Positions 1 to 10,134 of a stretch of DNA of 64,000 bases are shown here, in pieces. Every line of letters starts with the position of its first letter. The stretch's first letter is position 1. A program made the position numbers and the translations under genes. Origin of the DNA: Paucibacter sp. Y2R2-4 (GTDB lineage Bacteria > Pseudomonadota > Gammaproteobacteria > Burkholderiales > Burkholderiaceae_C); contig NZ_JAJIRO010000002.1 in the NCBI RefSeq assembly GCF_025717535.1, forward strand, positions 186,001 through 250,000, read 5' to 3'. The notes below the pieces were generated by a model, which was given only the letters and a program-made list of their open reading frames with translations, was not told the DNA's origin and ran no database searches.

Positions 1-2002
1 CTTGCAACTGATCGAAGAAGCTGCGGCCGTCTGCTTGAGCCACATCCAGCTGATCCAGCCACAGTTGCCACTGGCCACCGACCTCGTCCAAGAGCACAAG
101 CGCCTGCTGGACCCGGTCGCCCAAGAGCTCGGCGCTGGGGATATCGCCCGCGTCATCGCTCTTGCCCAGGGGCAAAGCGCCTTGGCTGAACAGCTTCTTG
201 AGCGCCGCCACAAAGCCCAGCTTGTTGCGCAGGCTCAACTCGATATTGATGCGCTCGATGCCCAGGGTGTACTCACCCATGCGCGGCAGCGGGATCACCA
301 CATCCTCGTTCACCTTGAAGGCATTGGTGTGCTTGGAGATGGCAGCCGTACGCTTGCGATCCAGCCAGAACTTCTTGCGCGCATCGGCGCTGATGGCCAC
401 AAAACCCTCGCCATTGCGGCCATTGGCCAGGCGCACCACCTCGGAGGTGGCGCGCGCCACCGCATCGGCGTCTTCGCCGACGATATCGCCCACCAAGACC
501 ATCTTGGGCAAGCCGCCGCTGGAGGCGCCGGCCAGATTGGCGCGCTTGCTCTTGGTGGCGTAGCCCACCGCCTTCAAATAACGATCGTCCAGATGCTCCA
601 AACCCGCCAGCACCGCGCCGCCGGGGCGCTTGGCTTCGGCGAACATGAAGTCCTTGATGTCGACAATGGCCGGCACGCAGTCCTTGGGGTTGCCGAAGAA
701 CTCCAGGCAGACGGTACGCACATGGGCGGGCATCTTGTGCACCACCCAGCGGGCGCTGGTGATCAGGCCGTCGCAGCCTTCTTTTTGGATGCCGGGTAGG
801 CCGGCGAGGAATTTGTCGGTGACGTCCTTGCCCAGGCCTTCTTTGCGGAAGACGCGGCCGGGGATGTCGAGCCGCTCGGTGCGCTCCAGCTTCTTGCCCG
901 AGGCGTCGAAGTAGCGCAGCTCAAAGCTGGCCGTCTCCACATCATGGATCTTGCCCATATTGTGGTTGAGGCGAACCACATCCAGCCATTTGGCATCCGG
1001 CGTGACCATGCGCCAAGAAGCGAGGTTATCGAGCGCCGTGCCCCAGAGCACCGCCTTTTTGCCGCCGGCATTCATCGCCACATTGCCGCCCACACAGGAG
1101 GCCTCGGCGCTGGTCGGGTCGACGGCGAAGACAAAGCCATGCTGCTCCGCCAGGTCCGCCACGCGCTGCGTCACCACCCCGGCTTCGCTGAAAATGGTGG
1201 CCACTTCACGGTCCATGCCGGGCAAAGTCAGCATCTCGACGCCGCGCAGCGCTTCGAGCTTCTCGGTATTGATGACCGCGCTGTTCCAAACCAGGGGCAC
1301 GGCGCCGCCGGTATAGCCGGTGCCGCCGCCGCGCGGGATGATGGTCAGACCCAGCTCGATACAGCCCTTCACCAGCTGCGCCATTTCGGCCTCGGAGTCG
1401 GGGGTCAACACGACGAAGGGGTACTCGACCCGCCAGTCGGTGGCATCGGTCACATGCGAGACGCGCGCCAGGCCGTCGAACTTGATGTTGTCGCGCGCCG
1501 TGGTCTTGCCCAAGAGGCGTGTGGTGCGGCGGCGCAATTCGGCCACCGCATCAAACTGGGCCGCAAATTGATTGATGGCCTTGCGTGCGGCCGTCAGCAA
1601 CTCGCCCACCGAGGCGTCGCGCTGCGGGTCGCTGGCCGGATCGCGGCGGCGCTCCACCTCGTGCAAGCGGTGCTCCAAGGCCTCGATCAATAGGTTGCGG
1701 CGCTTCGGGTTGTCCAGCAAATCGTCTTGCAAATAGGGGTTGCGCTGCACCACCCAGATATCGCCCAAGACTTCGTAGAGCATGCGGGCCGAACGGCCGG
1801 TGCGACGCTCTTGGCGCAGCTGATTCAACAGCTCCCAGGCATGGCTGCCGAGCAGGCGAATGACGATTTCGCGGTCGGAGAAGGAGGTGTAGTTGTAGGG
1901 AATCTCGCGCAGACGGGGCGCAGCGGGTGCGCCATCAGCGCCATGCTTGGCAAGAGGCAGATCTTGAGCGGGGACAGACATCAGCGGATGCGGTGCATTC
2001 AT
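1..2002 (-). CDS. DUF3683-type FAD/FMN-binding oxidoreductase (3' end cut by window)
   Basis: This is a large flavoprotein oxidoreductase of the family that joins a DUF3683 N-terminus to a GlcD/lactate-dehydrogenase-like FAD-binding domain, usually around 1,280 residues and common in Burkholderiales. About 667 residues are visible, and the C-terminal half, where family members carry iron-sulfur and further domains, lies outside the window. The translation starts [14 protein letters not shown] and contains [15 protein letters not shown] near residue 33. The FAD-binding signature [11 protein letters not shown] is near residues 220-230, followed by [20 protein letters not shown], where FAD pyrophosphate contacts are expected. 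The ATG at 2002 gives the conserved N-terminus. The gene is divergent from ugpB. Its physiological substrate is not established for the family; a 2-hydroxyacid such as lactate is an inference. Confidence 0.85.
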   Translation of the reverse strand, partial: MNAPHPLMSVPAQDLPLAKHGADGAPAAPRLREIPYNYTSFSDREIVIRLLGSHAWELLNQLRQERRTGRSARMLYEVLGDIWVVQRNPYLQDDLLDNPKRRNLLIEALEHRLHEVERRRDPASDPQRDASVGELLTAARKAINQFAAQFDAVAELRRRTTRLLGKTTARDNIKFDGLARVSHVTDATDWRVEYPFVVLTPDSEAEMAQLVKGCIELGLTIIPRGGGTGYTGGAVPLVWNSAVINTEKLEALRGVEMLTLPGMDREVATIFSEAGVVTQRVADLAEQHGFVFAVDPTSAEASCVGGNVAMNAGGKKAVLWGTALDNLASWRMVTPDAKWLDVVRLNHNMGKIHDVETASFELRYFDASGKKLERTERLDIPGRVFRKEGLGKDVTDKFLAGLPGIQKEGCDGLITSARWVVHKMPAHVRTVCLEFFGNPKDCVPAIVDIKDFMFAEAKRPGGAVLAGLEHLDDRYLKAVGYATKSKRANLAGASSGGLPKMVLVGDIVGEDADAVARATSEVVRLANGRNGEGFVAISADARKKFWLDRKRTAAISKHTNAFKVNEDVVIPLPRMGEYTLGIERINIELSLRNKLGFVAALKKLFSQGALPLGKSDDAGDIPSAELLGDRVQQALVLLDEVGGQWQLWLDQLDVAQADGRSFFDQLQ

Positions 2003-2427
2003 GGCGGCCGGGCGCGGACAAAGCGCCCATGGTTGGCTGCAACCCGGCCTCCTGGGAAGGCCTCGGTCGCAAGGCTGGAATTTTGCAACGGCGCTGGCGG
2101 GCTTTTGGCCCTGGGCATCGTGAGACAAACCTAATCGGATCAAAGCTCGGTCTTGGAGCTTTGTTTCAGCGGGGCTGCCCTTGGGTTGGACCGTCACCCG
2201 CCCAGCGGGGCATGAACCCAAGGCCGGGCTGCGATCCTACCGCAGCGCAGCATTTCCCAGCCTCAGCGCCAGCAATGTCCTTGCCAAATCGAGCACTTCG
2301 CGAGCAAGCAAGCAGCGCTTCGCTCGGTGCGAAGTGCGCGCAAGTCAGCGCGCCAAACTGTCACAATCCGCGCCGAACATCTTGCGTTTGTCTATCGCGC
2401 ATCCCTATTACCGACGGAGCTTCAAGA
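2003..2427. other. Divergent intergenic region upstream of ugpB
   Basis: This 425-bp stretch separates the divergent flavoprotein gene and ugpB and must hold both promoters. A perfect 9-bp inverted repeat, GCACTTCGC at 2293-2301 and GCGAAGTGC at 2329-2337, could be an operator or an attenuator hairpin. One Pho-box-like heptamer CTGTCAC lies at 2358-2364. No second unit sits 11 bp away on either side, so a PhoB site is not demonstrated, although ugp genes belong to the Pho regulon in Escherichia coli. I see no further gene here. Confidence 0.4.
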
Positions 2428-3747
2428 ATGAAATCCTACAAGCTTGCATCCTCCCTGGCCCTGCTGCTGGCCGGCGGACTGATCAGTGCCTCGGCTCAGG
2501 CCCAGGTAGAAGTGCAATGGTGGCACTCGATGAGCGGCGGCCTGGGCGACTGGGTCACCGATCTGGCCAAGGACTTCAATGCCAGCCAGAAAGACGTCAA
2601 GATCGTGCCCACCTTCAAGGGCAGCTACGACGAATCGATGACGGCCGCCATCGCCGCCTTCCGCGCCGGCAATGCACCGCACATCCTGCAAGTGTTTGAG
2701 GTCGGCACCGCCACCATGATGGCCAGCAAGGGCGCCATCGTGCCGGTGGGTGAAGTGATGAAGATGGGAGGCGCCAAGTTTGACGCTGGCGCCTATGTGC
2801 CCGCCGTGGCCGGCTACTACACCGCCCCCAACGGCCAGATGCTGAGCTTTCCCTTCAACAGCTCAACCACCGTCTTCCACTACAACAAAGACGCATTGAA
2901 GGCCGCCGGCATCGACCCGAACAAGCCGCCGTCGACCTGGCCCGAGGTCGCCCTGGCCGCCGCCAAGCTCAAAGCCAGCGGCCACAAATGCCCCTTCACC
3001 ACTTCTTGGGTGAGCTGGACGCAGCTGGAGAGCTTCTCGGCCTGGCACAACGTCGAGTACGCCACCAAGAACAACGGCTTTGGCGGTCTGGACACACGTT
3101 TGGCCTTCAACACGCCACTGCATGTGCGCCATATCGAAAACCTGGCCAATATGAGCAAGCAAGGCTTGCTGGTCTACAAGGGCCGTGGCAATGCCGCCGA
3201 CGCCACCTTTGTGTCAGGTGAATGCGCCATGATGACCGGCAGCTCCGGCATGTACGCCAATATCAAGAAGAACGCCAAGTTCAGCAGCGGCATCGCACCC
3301 CTGCCCTACTACCCTGACGTCTCCGGCGCCCCGCAAAACACCGTCATCGGCGGCGCCAGCCTGTGGGTGATGGCCGGCAAGAAGCCTGCCGAGTACAAGG
3401 GCGTGGCTGCCTTCTTCAACTACCTGGCCCAGGCCGAAGTGGCGTCTGAGAGCCACAAGCGCACCGGCTATCTGCCGGTCACCAAGGCCGCTTTTGAGCT
3501 GACCGACAAGAGCGGCTTCTACAAGGCCAACCCCGGCACCGATGTGGCGGTGACGCAGATGATCCGCAAGACCACCGACAAGTCACGCGGCATCCGCCTG
3601 GGCAACTTTGTGCAGATCCGCACCATCATCGACGAAGAGATGGAACAGGTCTGGGGCGGCAAGAAGAGCGCCAAGGAAGGCTTGGACGCCGCCATCCAAC
3701 GCGGCAATGAACAGTTGGAGCGCTTCCAGAAAGCCAACAAAGGCTAA
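2428..3747 (+). CDS. ugpB: sn-glycerol-3-phosphate ABC transporter, periplasmic binding protein UgpB
   Basis: This is the periplasmic receptor that captures sn-glycerol-3-phosphate and glycerophosphodiesters for import. The 439-residue product has a clear signal peptide of about 25 residues ending ASAQA. The mature N-terminus QVEVQWWHSMSGGLGD is the characteristic UgpB opening, and SFPFNSSTTVFHYNKD is near residue 145. Length matches the family (about 438). The start follows a long non-coding stretch; the frame stays open upstream, but only this ATG places the signal peptide correctly. ugpA, ugpE, ugpC and ugpQ follow on the same strand. The long structured spacer before ugpA suggests that the binding protein is made in excess of the membrane parts, as in many ABC operons. 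Identity is very secure; specificity is inferred from the operon. Confidence 0.95.
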   Translation: MKSYKLASSLALLLAGGLISASAQAQVEVQWWHSMSGGLGDWVTDLAKDFNASQKDVKIVPTFKGSYDESMTAAIAAFRAGNAPHILQVFEVGTATMMASKGAIVPVGEVMKMGGAKFDAGAYVPAVAGYYTAPNGQMLSFPFNSSTTVFHYNKDALKAAGIDPNKPPSTWPEVALAAAKLKASGHKCPFTTSWVSWTQLESFSAWHNVEYATKNNGFGGLDTRLAFNTPLHVRHIENLANMSKQGLLVYKGRGNAADATFVSGECAMMTGSSGMYANIKKNAKFSSGIAPLPYYPDVSGAPQNTVIGGASLWVMAGKKPAEYKGVAAFFNYLAQAEVASESHKRTGYLPVTKAAFELTDKSGFYKANPGTDVAVTQMIRKTTDKSRGIRLGNFVQIRTIIDEEMEQVWGGKKSAKEGLDAAIQRGNEQLERFQKANKG

Positions 3748-4114
3748 GGCAAGGTTGAACAAGTCCCCGTACGTCGCGTTTGCGAGAGATGGGGCCCGAA
3801 ACTAGGCGCGGCGCGCAGGTCGGGCTGGTGGCCCGAACGCCAAGCGCCGCAACGACGGAGCGGGCGGCATCTCTCACAAACCCATTCGGGGCAGGACTTT
3901 GCGGGCCTTGGTCGGCGTTGCGAACCTTGCCCAGACACGAGTCTGGGCGGCGGTGCGCGCCTTGCCCAACATCCCGCAAAGACCCTGCCGCGGCGCACGG
4001 GGACTTATTCAGCCTTGCCCTCAGCCCGGCTGATCCACAATCAACCCGCCGTCTTGGTAAGCACCGAGCCGGCGGGTTCTTGTTTTCTCAGGCTCGCCCA
4101 GCACGAACACACCC
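3748..4114 (+). other. Structured ugpB-ugpA spacer with nested inverted repeats
   Basis: This 367-bp spacer has no gene but a chain of inverted repeats. Arms at 3778-3791 and 3868-3881 match in 13 of 14 positions and enclose a perfect hairpin TCGGGC/GCCCGA at 3820-3836. A second pair at 3891-3905 and 3973-3988 is nearly perfect and encloses a perfect 8-bp hairpin GCCCAGAC/GTCTGGGC at 3929-3948. The terminator-like hairpin at 4043-4078 follows. The arrangement resembles intercistronic elements that stabilise the binding-protein part of an ABC operon mRNA and lower downstream expression; that role is inferred. Confidence 0.55.
4043..4085 (+). terminator. Terminator/attenuator-like hairpin before ugpA
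   Basis: A perfect 9-bp stem AACCCGCCG (4043-4051) / CGGCGGGTT (4070-4078) with an 18-nt loop is followed by CTTGTTTTC. It lies 30 nt before ugpA inside an evident operon, so partial termination is more likely than complete termination. Confidence 0.55.
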
Positions 4115-4996
4115 ATGGAAAAACGCGTTCAATTCAAGACCTCCTGGCTGCCCTGGCTGCTGCTAACCCCGCAGTTGCTGGTGATCACGGTGTTCTTTTT
4201 CTGGCCGGCTGGCCAGGCCATTCTGCAATCGCTGCAGCGCCAGGACGCCTTCGGCATGTCGACCGAATGGGTCGGGCTGGAGAACTTCCGCGAGCTCTTC
4301 AATGACGCCAGCTATCTGGCCTCCTTCAAGACCACGGCGGTGTTCTCGCTGCTGGTGGCCAGCATCGGCATTGCAGTGTCCCTGCTGCTGGCGGTGATGG
4401 CCGACCGGGTGGTCAAGGGCGCGGGCTTTTACAAAACGCTGCTGATCTGGCCCTATGCGGTGGCGCCGGCGATTGCCGGGGTGCTGTGGCTCTTTATGTT
4501 CGCGCCTTCCATCGGCGTGGTGTCCTATGCGCTCAATGCCATCGGCATCCCTTGGAACCATTTGCTCAACTCCAACCATGCGATGACCTTGGTCGTCATG
4601 GCCGCGGTGTGGAAGCAAATCTCCTACAACTTCTTGTTCTTCCTGGCGGGCTTGCAGTCGATTCCTAAGTCTCTGATCGAGGCGGCCGCCATCGACGGCG
4701 CTGGCCCCTGGCGGCGTTTTTGGACCATTGTGTTCCCGCTGCTCTCGCCCACCACTTTCTTCCTGCTGGTGATCAACGTCGTCTACGCCTTCTTTGACAC
4801 CTTCGGCATCATCGACGCCGCCACCCACGGTGGCCCCGGCAAAGACACCGCCATCCTGGTCTACAAGGTCTATTACGACGGCTTCAAAGCCATGGACCTG
4901 GGCGGCTCGGCCGCGCAGTCGGTGGTCTTGATGTTCATCGTAATTGCGCTGACCGTGGTGCAGTTCCGTTATGTCGAGAAAAAAGTTCAGTACTGA
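4115..4996 (+). CDS. ugpA: sn-glycerol-3-phosphate ABC transporter permease UgpA
   Basis: This is one of two inner-membrane permease subunits of the glycerol-3-phosphate importer. The 293-residue protein is hydrophobic with about six membrane segments and is typical in length. The N-terminal [20 protein letters not shown] segment and the cytoplasmic [22 protein letters not shown] stretch, which is the EAA loop that docks on the ATPase, identify a MalF-type permease. The start [16 protein letters not shown] matches UgpA proteins. A 20-bp gap separates it from ugpE. The assignment as UgpA rather than another sugar permease rests on position between ugpB and ugpE. Confidence 0.94.
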   Translation: MEKRVQFKTSWLPWLLLTPQLLVITVFFFWPAGQAILQSLQRQDAFGMSTEWVGLENFRELFNDASYLASFKTTAVFSLLVASIGIAVSLLLAVMADRVVKGAGFYKTLLIWPYAVAPAIAGVLWLFMFAPSIGVVSYALNAIGIPWNHLLNSNHAMTLVVMAAVWKQISYNFLFFLAGLQSIPKSLIEAAAIDGAGPWRRFWTIVFPLLSPTTFFLLVINVVYAFFDTFGIIDAATHGGPGKDTAILVYKVYYDGFKAMDLGGSAAQSVVLMFIVIALTVVQFRYVEKKVQY

Positions 4997-5016
4997 AGAA
5001 GAGGCCGCTAAACACC

Positions 5017-5868
5017 ATGATTGAACGCCGCCCCGCTCTGACGGTCTTGTCCCACCTGGTGCTGATGCTGGGGGTCTTGATCGTCGCCTTCCCGCTCTAC
5101 ATCACCTTTGTGGCCTCCACCCAAACGGCCGACGCCATCGTGCAGGCACCCATGCCGCTGCTGCCCGGCGGCCACATGATCGACAACTACAAGGCCGCGC
5201 TGTTCGGCGCCGAAACCGGCGCCGGCTCCAAGGCCCCGGTGGGCCAGATGATGATGGTCAGCCTGATCAGCGCGCTGACGATTGCCATCGGCAAGATCGC
5301 CATCTCGCTCTTGTCGGCCTTTGCCATCGTTTACTTCCGCATTCCCGGCAAGCCTTTTTTCTTCTGGGCCATCTTCGTCACGCTGATGCTGCCGGTGGAG
5401 GTGCGCATCGGCCCCACTTACCAGGTGGTGGCGGATCTGGGCCTCTTGAACAGCTACGCCGGCCTGACCGTGCCCTTGATCGCCTCGGCCACCGCCACCT
5501 TTTTGTTCCGCCAGTTCTTCATGACGGTGCCGGACGAATTGATCGAGGCCTCGCGCATGGACGGCGCCAGCCCGATGCGCTTTTTCAAAGACGTGCTGCT
5601 TCCGCTTTCCAGCACCAGCATCGCGGCGCTGTTCGTCATCCAGTTCATCTACGGCTGGAACCAATACCTGTGGCCGCTGTTGGTGACCACCGACGAGAGC
5701 ATGTATCCGGTGGTGATCGGCATCAAACGCATGATCAGCGGCGGCGACGCGGCCAATGACTGGAACATCATCATGGCCACCGCCATGCTGGCCATGATCC
5801 CGCCCGCGCTGGTGGTGATCTTGATGCAGAAGTGGTTCGTCAAGGGCCTGGTCGATACTGAGAAATAA
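5017..5868 (+). CDS. ugpE: sn-glycerol-3-phosphate ABC transporter permease UgpE
   Basis: This is the second permease subunit, of the MalG type. The 283-residue protein has about six membrane segments. Near residue 178 is ELIEASRMDGASPMRFFKDV, an EAA-loop motif of the form EA...DGA, which contacts UgpC. The N-terminus MIERRPALTVLSHLVLMLG matches UgpE proteins, and the C-terminus ends VKGLVDTEK. It pairs with UgpA to form the translocation pathway. The 123-bp gap to ugpC contains the short palindrome CTGGCGTGCCAG at 5880-5891 but no obvious terminator, so co-transcription is likely. Confidence 0.94.
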   Translation: MIERRPALTVLSHLVLMLGVLIVAFPLYITFVASTQTADAIVQAPMPLLPGGHMIDNYKAALFGAETGAGSKAPVGQMMMVSLISALTIAIGKIAISLLSAFAIVYFRIPGKPFFFWAIFVTLMLPVEVRIGPTYQVVADLGLLNSYAGLTVPLIASATATFLFRQFFMTVPDELIEASRMDGASPMRFFKDVLLPLSSTSIAALFVIQFIYGWNQYLWPLLVTTDESMYPVVIGIKRMISGGDAANDWNIIMATAMLAMIPPALVVILMQKWFVKGLVDTEK

Positions 5869-5991
5869 AGACAGTAGGACTGGCGTGCCAGACCGCCCGA
5901 GCGAAGCGAGTAGCTCTGGCTCCCACTGATTGAGCGGGTTCTTTGAGGTCGAGCATTCGCCTGAAGCCGCAAGCACTAAGAGAATCGAAAT

Positions 5992-7074
<1,083 letters not shown>

Positions 7075-7084
7075 GAGGAAAGAG

Positions 7085-7843
7085 ATGCAAGCAGCGCCCC
7101 ACTGGCCCCTGCCCTTTTGGATTGCGCACCGAGGTGCTGGCAAGTTAGCGCCGGAGAACACCTTGGCCGCTTTCCGGCTGGGCGCGCAACACGGCTACCG
7201 GGCTTTTGAGTGCGATGTGAAGCTGTCCAGCGAGGGCATTCCTTTCTTGCTTCATGACGCCACGCTGGAGCGCACCAGCAATGGCCAAGGCGTGGCCGGC
7301 GACTTGCCCTGGGGCGAGCTCGCGCGCCTGGACGCCGGCAGCTGGCACAGCCGCGCCTATGCCGGCGAGCCGCTGCCCACCCTCGAGGCGCTGGCTCGTT
7401 TCGTTTTGGCCAATCGCTACGGCTTCAATATCGAGATCAAGCCCACGCCGGGGCAGGCCTTGCTGACCGGCAAAGTCGTCGGCCGCGAGGTCTTGCGTTT
7501 GTGGGGCGGCTCAGGTTTTGCGCCGCTGTTCAGCTCCTTCGAGCCCGAAGCCTTGCAAGGCGCCAAGGAAGCCGCCCCCGAGATCTTGCGCGGTCTGCTG
7601 CTCGACAGCTTGCGCGAGGGCTGGCTGAATGAAGCCCAAGCCCTGGGCTGCGCCGCCGTCATCACCAACTACCGGCTGATGGACGAGGCCACCGTCGGCA
7701 GCATCCATGCTGCGGGCATGAAGGCCTTGGTCTACACAGTGAACGATGCAGAAGCCGCCCAGGCCCTGATAGCGCGCGGCGTGGACGGCATCATCACCGA
7801 TGCGGTGGACCGGTTTTCACCGGCCCAAGAACCTCATCAGTAA
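7085..7843 (+). CDS. ugpQ: Glycerophosphodiester phosphodiesterase UgpQ
   Basis: This cytoplasmic enzyme hydrolyses glycerophosphodiesters imported by the Ugp transporter into glycerol-3-phosphate and an alcohol. The 252-residue protein shows the GDPD catalytic signature FWIAHRGAGKLAPENT at residues 11-26, with His15 and Arg16, and the metal-binding NIEIKPTPG segment near residue 118. The C-terminal VDGIITDAVDRF is typical of the TIM-barrel end. There is no signal peptide, consistent with a cytoplasmic UgpQ rather than periplasmic GlpQ. The stop codon overlaps the convergent oxidoreductase gene by 7 bp. Confidence 0.94.
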   Translation: MQAAPHWPLPFWIAHRGAGKLAPENTLAAFRLGAQHGYRAFECDVKLSSEGIPFLLHDATLERTSNGQGVAGDLPWGELARLDAGSWHSRAYAGEPLPTLEALARFVLANRYGFNIEIKPTPGQALLTGKVVGREVLRLWGGSGFAPLFSSFEPEALQGAKEAAPEILRGLLLDSLREGWLNEAQALGCAAVITNYRLMDEATVGSIHAAGMKALVYTVNDAEAAQALIARGVDGIITDAVDRFSPAQEPHQ

Positions 7844-8475
7844 GCCACGCTGAAACGCTGGCGTGGGTGCGCCGGCTTCTCCATCTCATCCAGCATGGCC
7901 ACGGCATAGTCGGCCACGCTGATGCGGCTTTGGCCCTCGGCATCGGTCATCAGCTGATCACCCCCCAAGCGGAAGACGCCGGTGCGCTCACCCGGGGCCA
8001 ACATGGCGGCGGGGCTGAGCAGGGTCCATTCCAACTCGGGCTCGGCTTGCAGCAAGCGCAGCGCCTGACGTGCGCCCTCGGCCGAGGCCTTCCATTCGGC
8101 AGGGAACTGCGGGGTGTCCAGCAGGTTCAAGCCTGGCGCCACCTCGAGCGAGCCGGCACCGCCCACCACCAAGAGGCGTGGTGCGGGTGCCGCCTTGGCG
8201 GCGCTCAAGATGGACTGAAAGCCCTGCAAGAAATAGCCCAAAACATCGGTCTGCGCATGGCCGCTGAAAGCGCTGATCACGACGTCGTGACCACGCAAGG
8301 CCTGGGTCAGCGCAGCGGTGTCTTGCACATTTATCGCCTGGGCCCGCACGCCCGGCAGCGCCGGCACTTTCTCGGGATGCTGAACCAAGGCGGTCACCTG
8401 ATGACCGCGCTGCACCGCTTCTTGCAGCAGTTGCGAACCAATAAAGCCGGTGGCGCCAATCAATGCAATCTTCAT
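7837..8475 (-). CDS. NAD(P)-binding (NmrA/SDR-like) oxidoreductase
   Basis: This is a predicted cytoplasmic Rossmann-fold oxidoreductase of 212 residues from the NmrA-like/atypical SDR group. The dinucleotide-binding motif GATGFIG is at residues 8-14 directly after MKIALI. The protein lacks an obvious YxxxK catalytic pair and is shorter than classical SDRs, consistent with quinone-reductase-like or redox-sensing members. It is divergent from a LysR regulator across 121 bp, the usual layout of a LysR gene and its target. Substrate unknown. The 3' end overlaps ugpQ by 7 bp in convergent orientation. Confidence 0.85.
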   Translation of the reverse strand: MKIALIGATGFIGSQLLQEAVQRGHQVTALVQHPEKVPALPGVRAQAINVQDTAALTQALRGHDVVISAFSGHAQTDVLGYFLQGFQSILSAAKAAPAPRLLVVGGAGSLEVAPGLNLLDTPQFPAEWKASAEGARQALRLLQAEPELEWTLLSPAAMLAPGERTGVFRLGGDQLMTDAEGQSRISVADYAVAMLDEMEKPAHPRQRFSVAY

Positions 8476-8540
8476 GTCTGAACTCCTGTTTAGGTTGCGA
8501 TGGCCTGAACTTTGCCGGAGTCGATTGAATAAATAAACAG

Positions 8541-8562
8541 CAACAAACTAAACTGATTGTTA
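8541..8562. promoter_or_regulatory. Candidate LysR operator in divergent spacer
   Basis: The spacer holds an AT-rich imperfect dyad, AACAA (8542-8546) and TTGTT (8557-8561), separated by 10 bp. This broadly fits the interrupted-palindrome class of LysR-type sites. It lies between the divergent oxidoreductase and LysR genes. Supported only by position and symmetry. Confidence 0.35.
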
Positions 8563-8596
8563 TTGAATCCAATACAAACTCTCGGAGCCTCATCGC

Positions 8597-9511
8597 ATGA
8601 ACACAGCCCCGCATGTGGATCTGAATGATTTGCTGGCCTTTGCCGCGGTGGCCGAGGCTGGCAGCTTCACCGCTGCGGCCGAGCGCCTGGACAGCAGCAA
8701 AGCGCGCCTAAGTCTGCAAGTGCGACGTCTTGAAACGGCTCTGGCCCAAGAGCTGTTTCACCGCACCACGCGGCGCCTGATGCTGAGCGAAGCCGGCGCG
8801 CAGCTATTGGACAAGAGCATCCCGCCGTTGCGCTTGGCGCTGGAGGGGCTCAGCCACGCCAGTCGTGGTGCCGCACCGAGCGAGCTGAGCGGCACGCTGC
8901 GCATTGCCAGCACGGTGGAGCATGCAGTGCAGCAGCTGGCGGCCTATGTGGCCGAGTTTGCGGCCCTGCACCCCAAGCTGGAGATTGACCTGCGCAGCAA
9001 CGACCGGGTGGCGGATCTGGTGCGCGACGGCATCGATATTGCACTGCGCAAAGGCTGGCTGCCCGACTCTTCGCTGCGGGCCGTCAAGCTGGGGCGTTTT
9101 GAGCAAATCCTGGTCGCATCGCCAGACTATTTGCAGCGCGCCGGCCGCCCCAAAAAGCCCGAAGACCTGGCGCAGCACGACTGGCTGGCGCTGACCTTGC
9201 TGAGCACGCCCCTGACCTGGAAGTTCAGCGACAAGCGCGGCGAAAGCGTCACCGTCCGCATGAAACACTCGCGGCTGCGCACCGACAACCCCGGCACCCT
9301 GCGCAGCCTGGCCGAAGCCGGCGCCGGCATTACCGCGCTGGACAATGCCAGCGTGGCGGCGGCCCTCGAATCGGGCCGATTGCAACGCCTCTTGCCGCAA
9401 TGGCGCTTGCCCGAAGGCGGCCAGTATGCGGTCTTCCCGCCGGGCCGCCATCAACCGCCACAGGTGCAAGCCTTTATGGCGTTTTACAAGGCCAAGCTGG
9501 AGGCCGACTGA
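8597..9511 (+). CDS. LysR-family transcriptional regulator
   Basis: This is a DNA-binding regulator of 304 residues, the standard length for the family. The N-terminal winged helix-turn-helix spans roughly residues 8-67 (DLNDLLAFAAVAEAGSFTAAAERL, then SKARLSLQVRRLE). The effector domain follows, with SGTLRIAS near residue 95 starting the periplasmic-binding-like fold. The pattern resembles the CrgA/AaeR-like group that often controls an adjacent oxidoreductase. It is divergent from the NmrA-like gene, which it probably regulates. The inducer cannot be read from sequence. Confidence 0.92.
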   Translation: MNTAPHVDLNDLLAFAAVAEAGSFTAAAERLDSSKARLSLQVRRLETALAQELFHRTTRRLMLSEAGAQLLDKSIPPLRLALEGLSHASRGAAPSELSGTLRIASTVEHAVQQLAAYVAEFAALHPKLEIDLRSNDRVADLVRDGIDIALRKGWLPDSSLRAVKLGRFEQILVASPDYLQRAGRPKKPEDLAQHDWLALTLLSTPLTWKFSDKRGESVTVRMKHSRLRTDNPGTLRSLAEAGAGITALDNASVAAALESGRLQRLLPQWRLPEGGQYAVFPPGRHQPPQVQAFMAFYKAKLEAD

Positions 9512-9540
9512 AGCGCAGCGCGGGTCTCAGGCGGAGATAC

Positions 9541-10119
9541 TCAAACGGAGATACGCGCATAGACACAGGTATTCATCACCTCCCCCGCCGGGGTCAGGCT
9601 GTCACGGCGCAGAATGCCTTCGAGCTCGAAGCCGCAGCGCTCGGCCACCGCCCGGCTGCGGGCGTTGACCTCGTCCATGCGTATCTCGACCCGGCGCGCC
9701 TGTAACTGCTCGAAGGCCAGGCGGGTCAAGGCCCGCACGGCTTCGCTCACATAACCCTGACCCTGAGCGCTGGCGCGTATCCAGTAACCGATCTCAAAGC
9801 GGCGCACCTGCCAGTCGATGCGGTGGAGACCGGTGCCGCCCAGCAAGCGCCGCCCTTCCGGCGCCCGGTCATAGATTTGATAGACCAAGTCGCGCCGGGC
9901 CACAAAGTCCGCACATTGGCGGCGCGCCACCGCCTCGGAGTCTTCAAAGCTCGGCGCTTGCTGCGCCCAAGGCATCCAGGGGCTGAGTTGGCCGATGGAC
10001 TCGGCGATCGCCACCGCCATGGCTGGGCCGATGCCGGGCCGGGGTGCGGCGAGCAGTAAGCGTTCAGTCTCCAGGCTCTCGGGCACCTCAATCAGAATGG
10101 GGTCAGGTCTTGCTCGCAT
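9541..10119 (-). CDS. GNAT-family N-acetyltransferase (RimJ/RimL-like)
   Basis: A 192-residue acetyltransferase using acetyl-CoA. The opening VPESLETERLLLAAPRPG and the block GYWIRASAQGQGYVSEAVRALTRLAF contain the Q/R-x-x-G-x-G/A acetyl-CoA loop in the RimJ/RimL arrangement. NARSRAVAERCGFELEGILRRD near the C-terminus is the conserved end motif. Such proteins acetylate ribosomal-protein termini or small molecules; the substrate is not predictable here. It lies 15 bp downstream of the MFS gene on the same strand and is probably co-transcribed with it. Confidence 0.88.
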   Translation of the reverse strand: MRARPDPILIEVPESLETERLLLAAPRPGIGPAMAVAIAESIGQLSPWMPWAQQAPSFEDSEAVARRQCADFVARRDLVYQIYDRAPEGRRLLGGTGLHRIDWQVRRFEIGYWIRASAQGQGYVSEAVRALTRLAFEQLQARRVEIRMDEVNARSRAVAERCGFELEGILRRDSLTPAGEVMNTCVYARISV

Positions 10120-10134
10120 CTCGGCCTCCCCGCT

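Noticed and set aside
2358-2364. Pho box upstream of ugpB
   Set aside because: Only one heptamer CTGTCAC; no partner at the required 11-bp spacing on either side.
9528-9562. Direct repeat CGGAGATAC x2 near the LysR/GNAT convergent ends
   Set aside because: Two copies about 14 bp apart at a gene end, with no flanking structure; likely chance.
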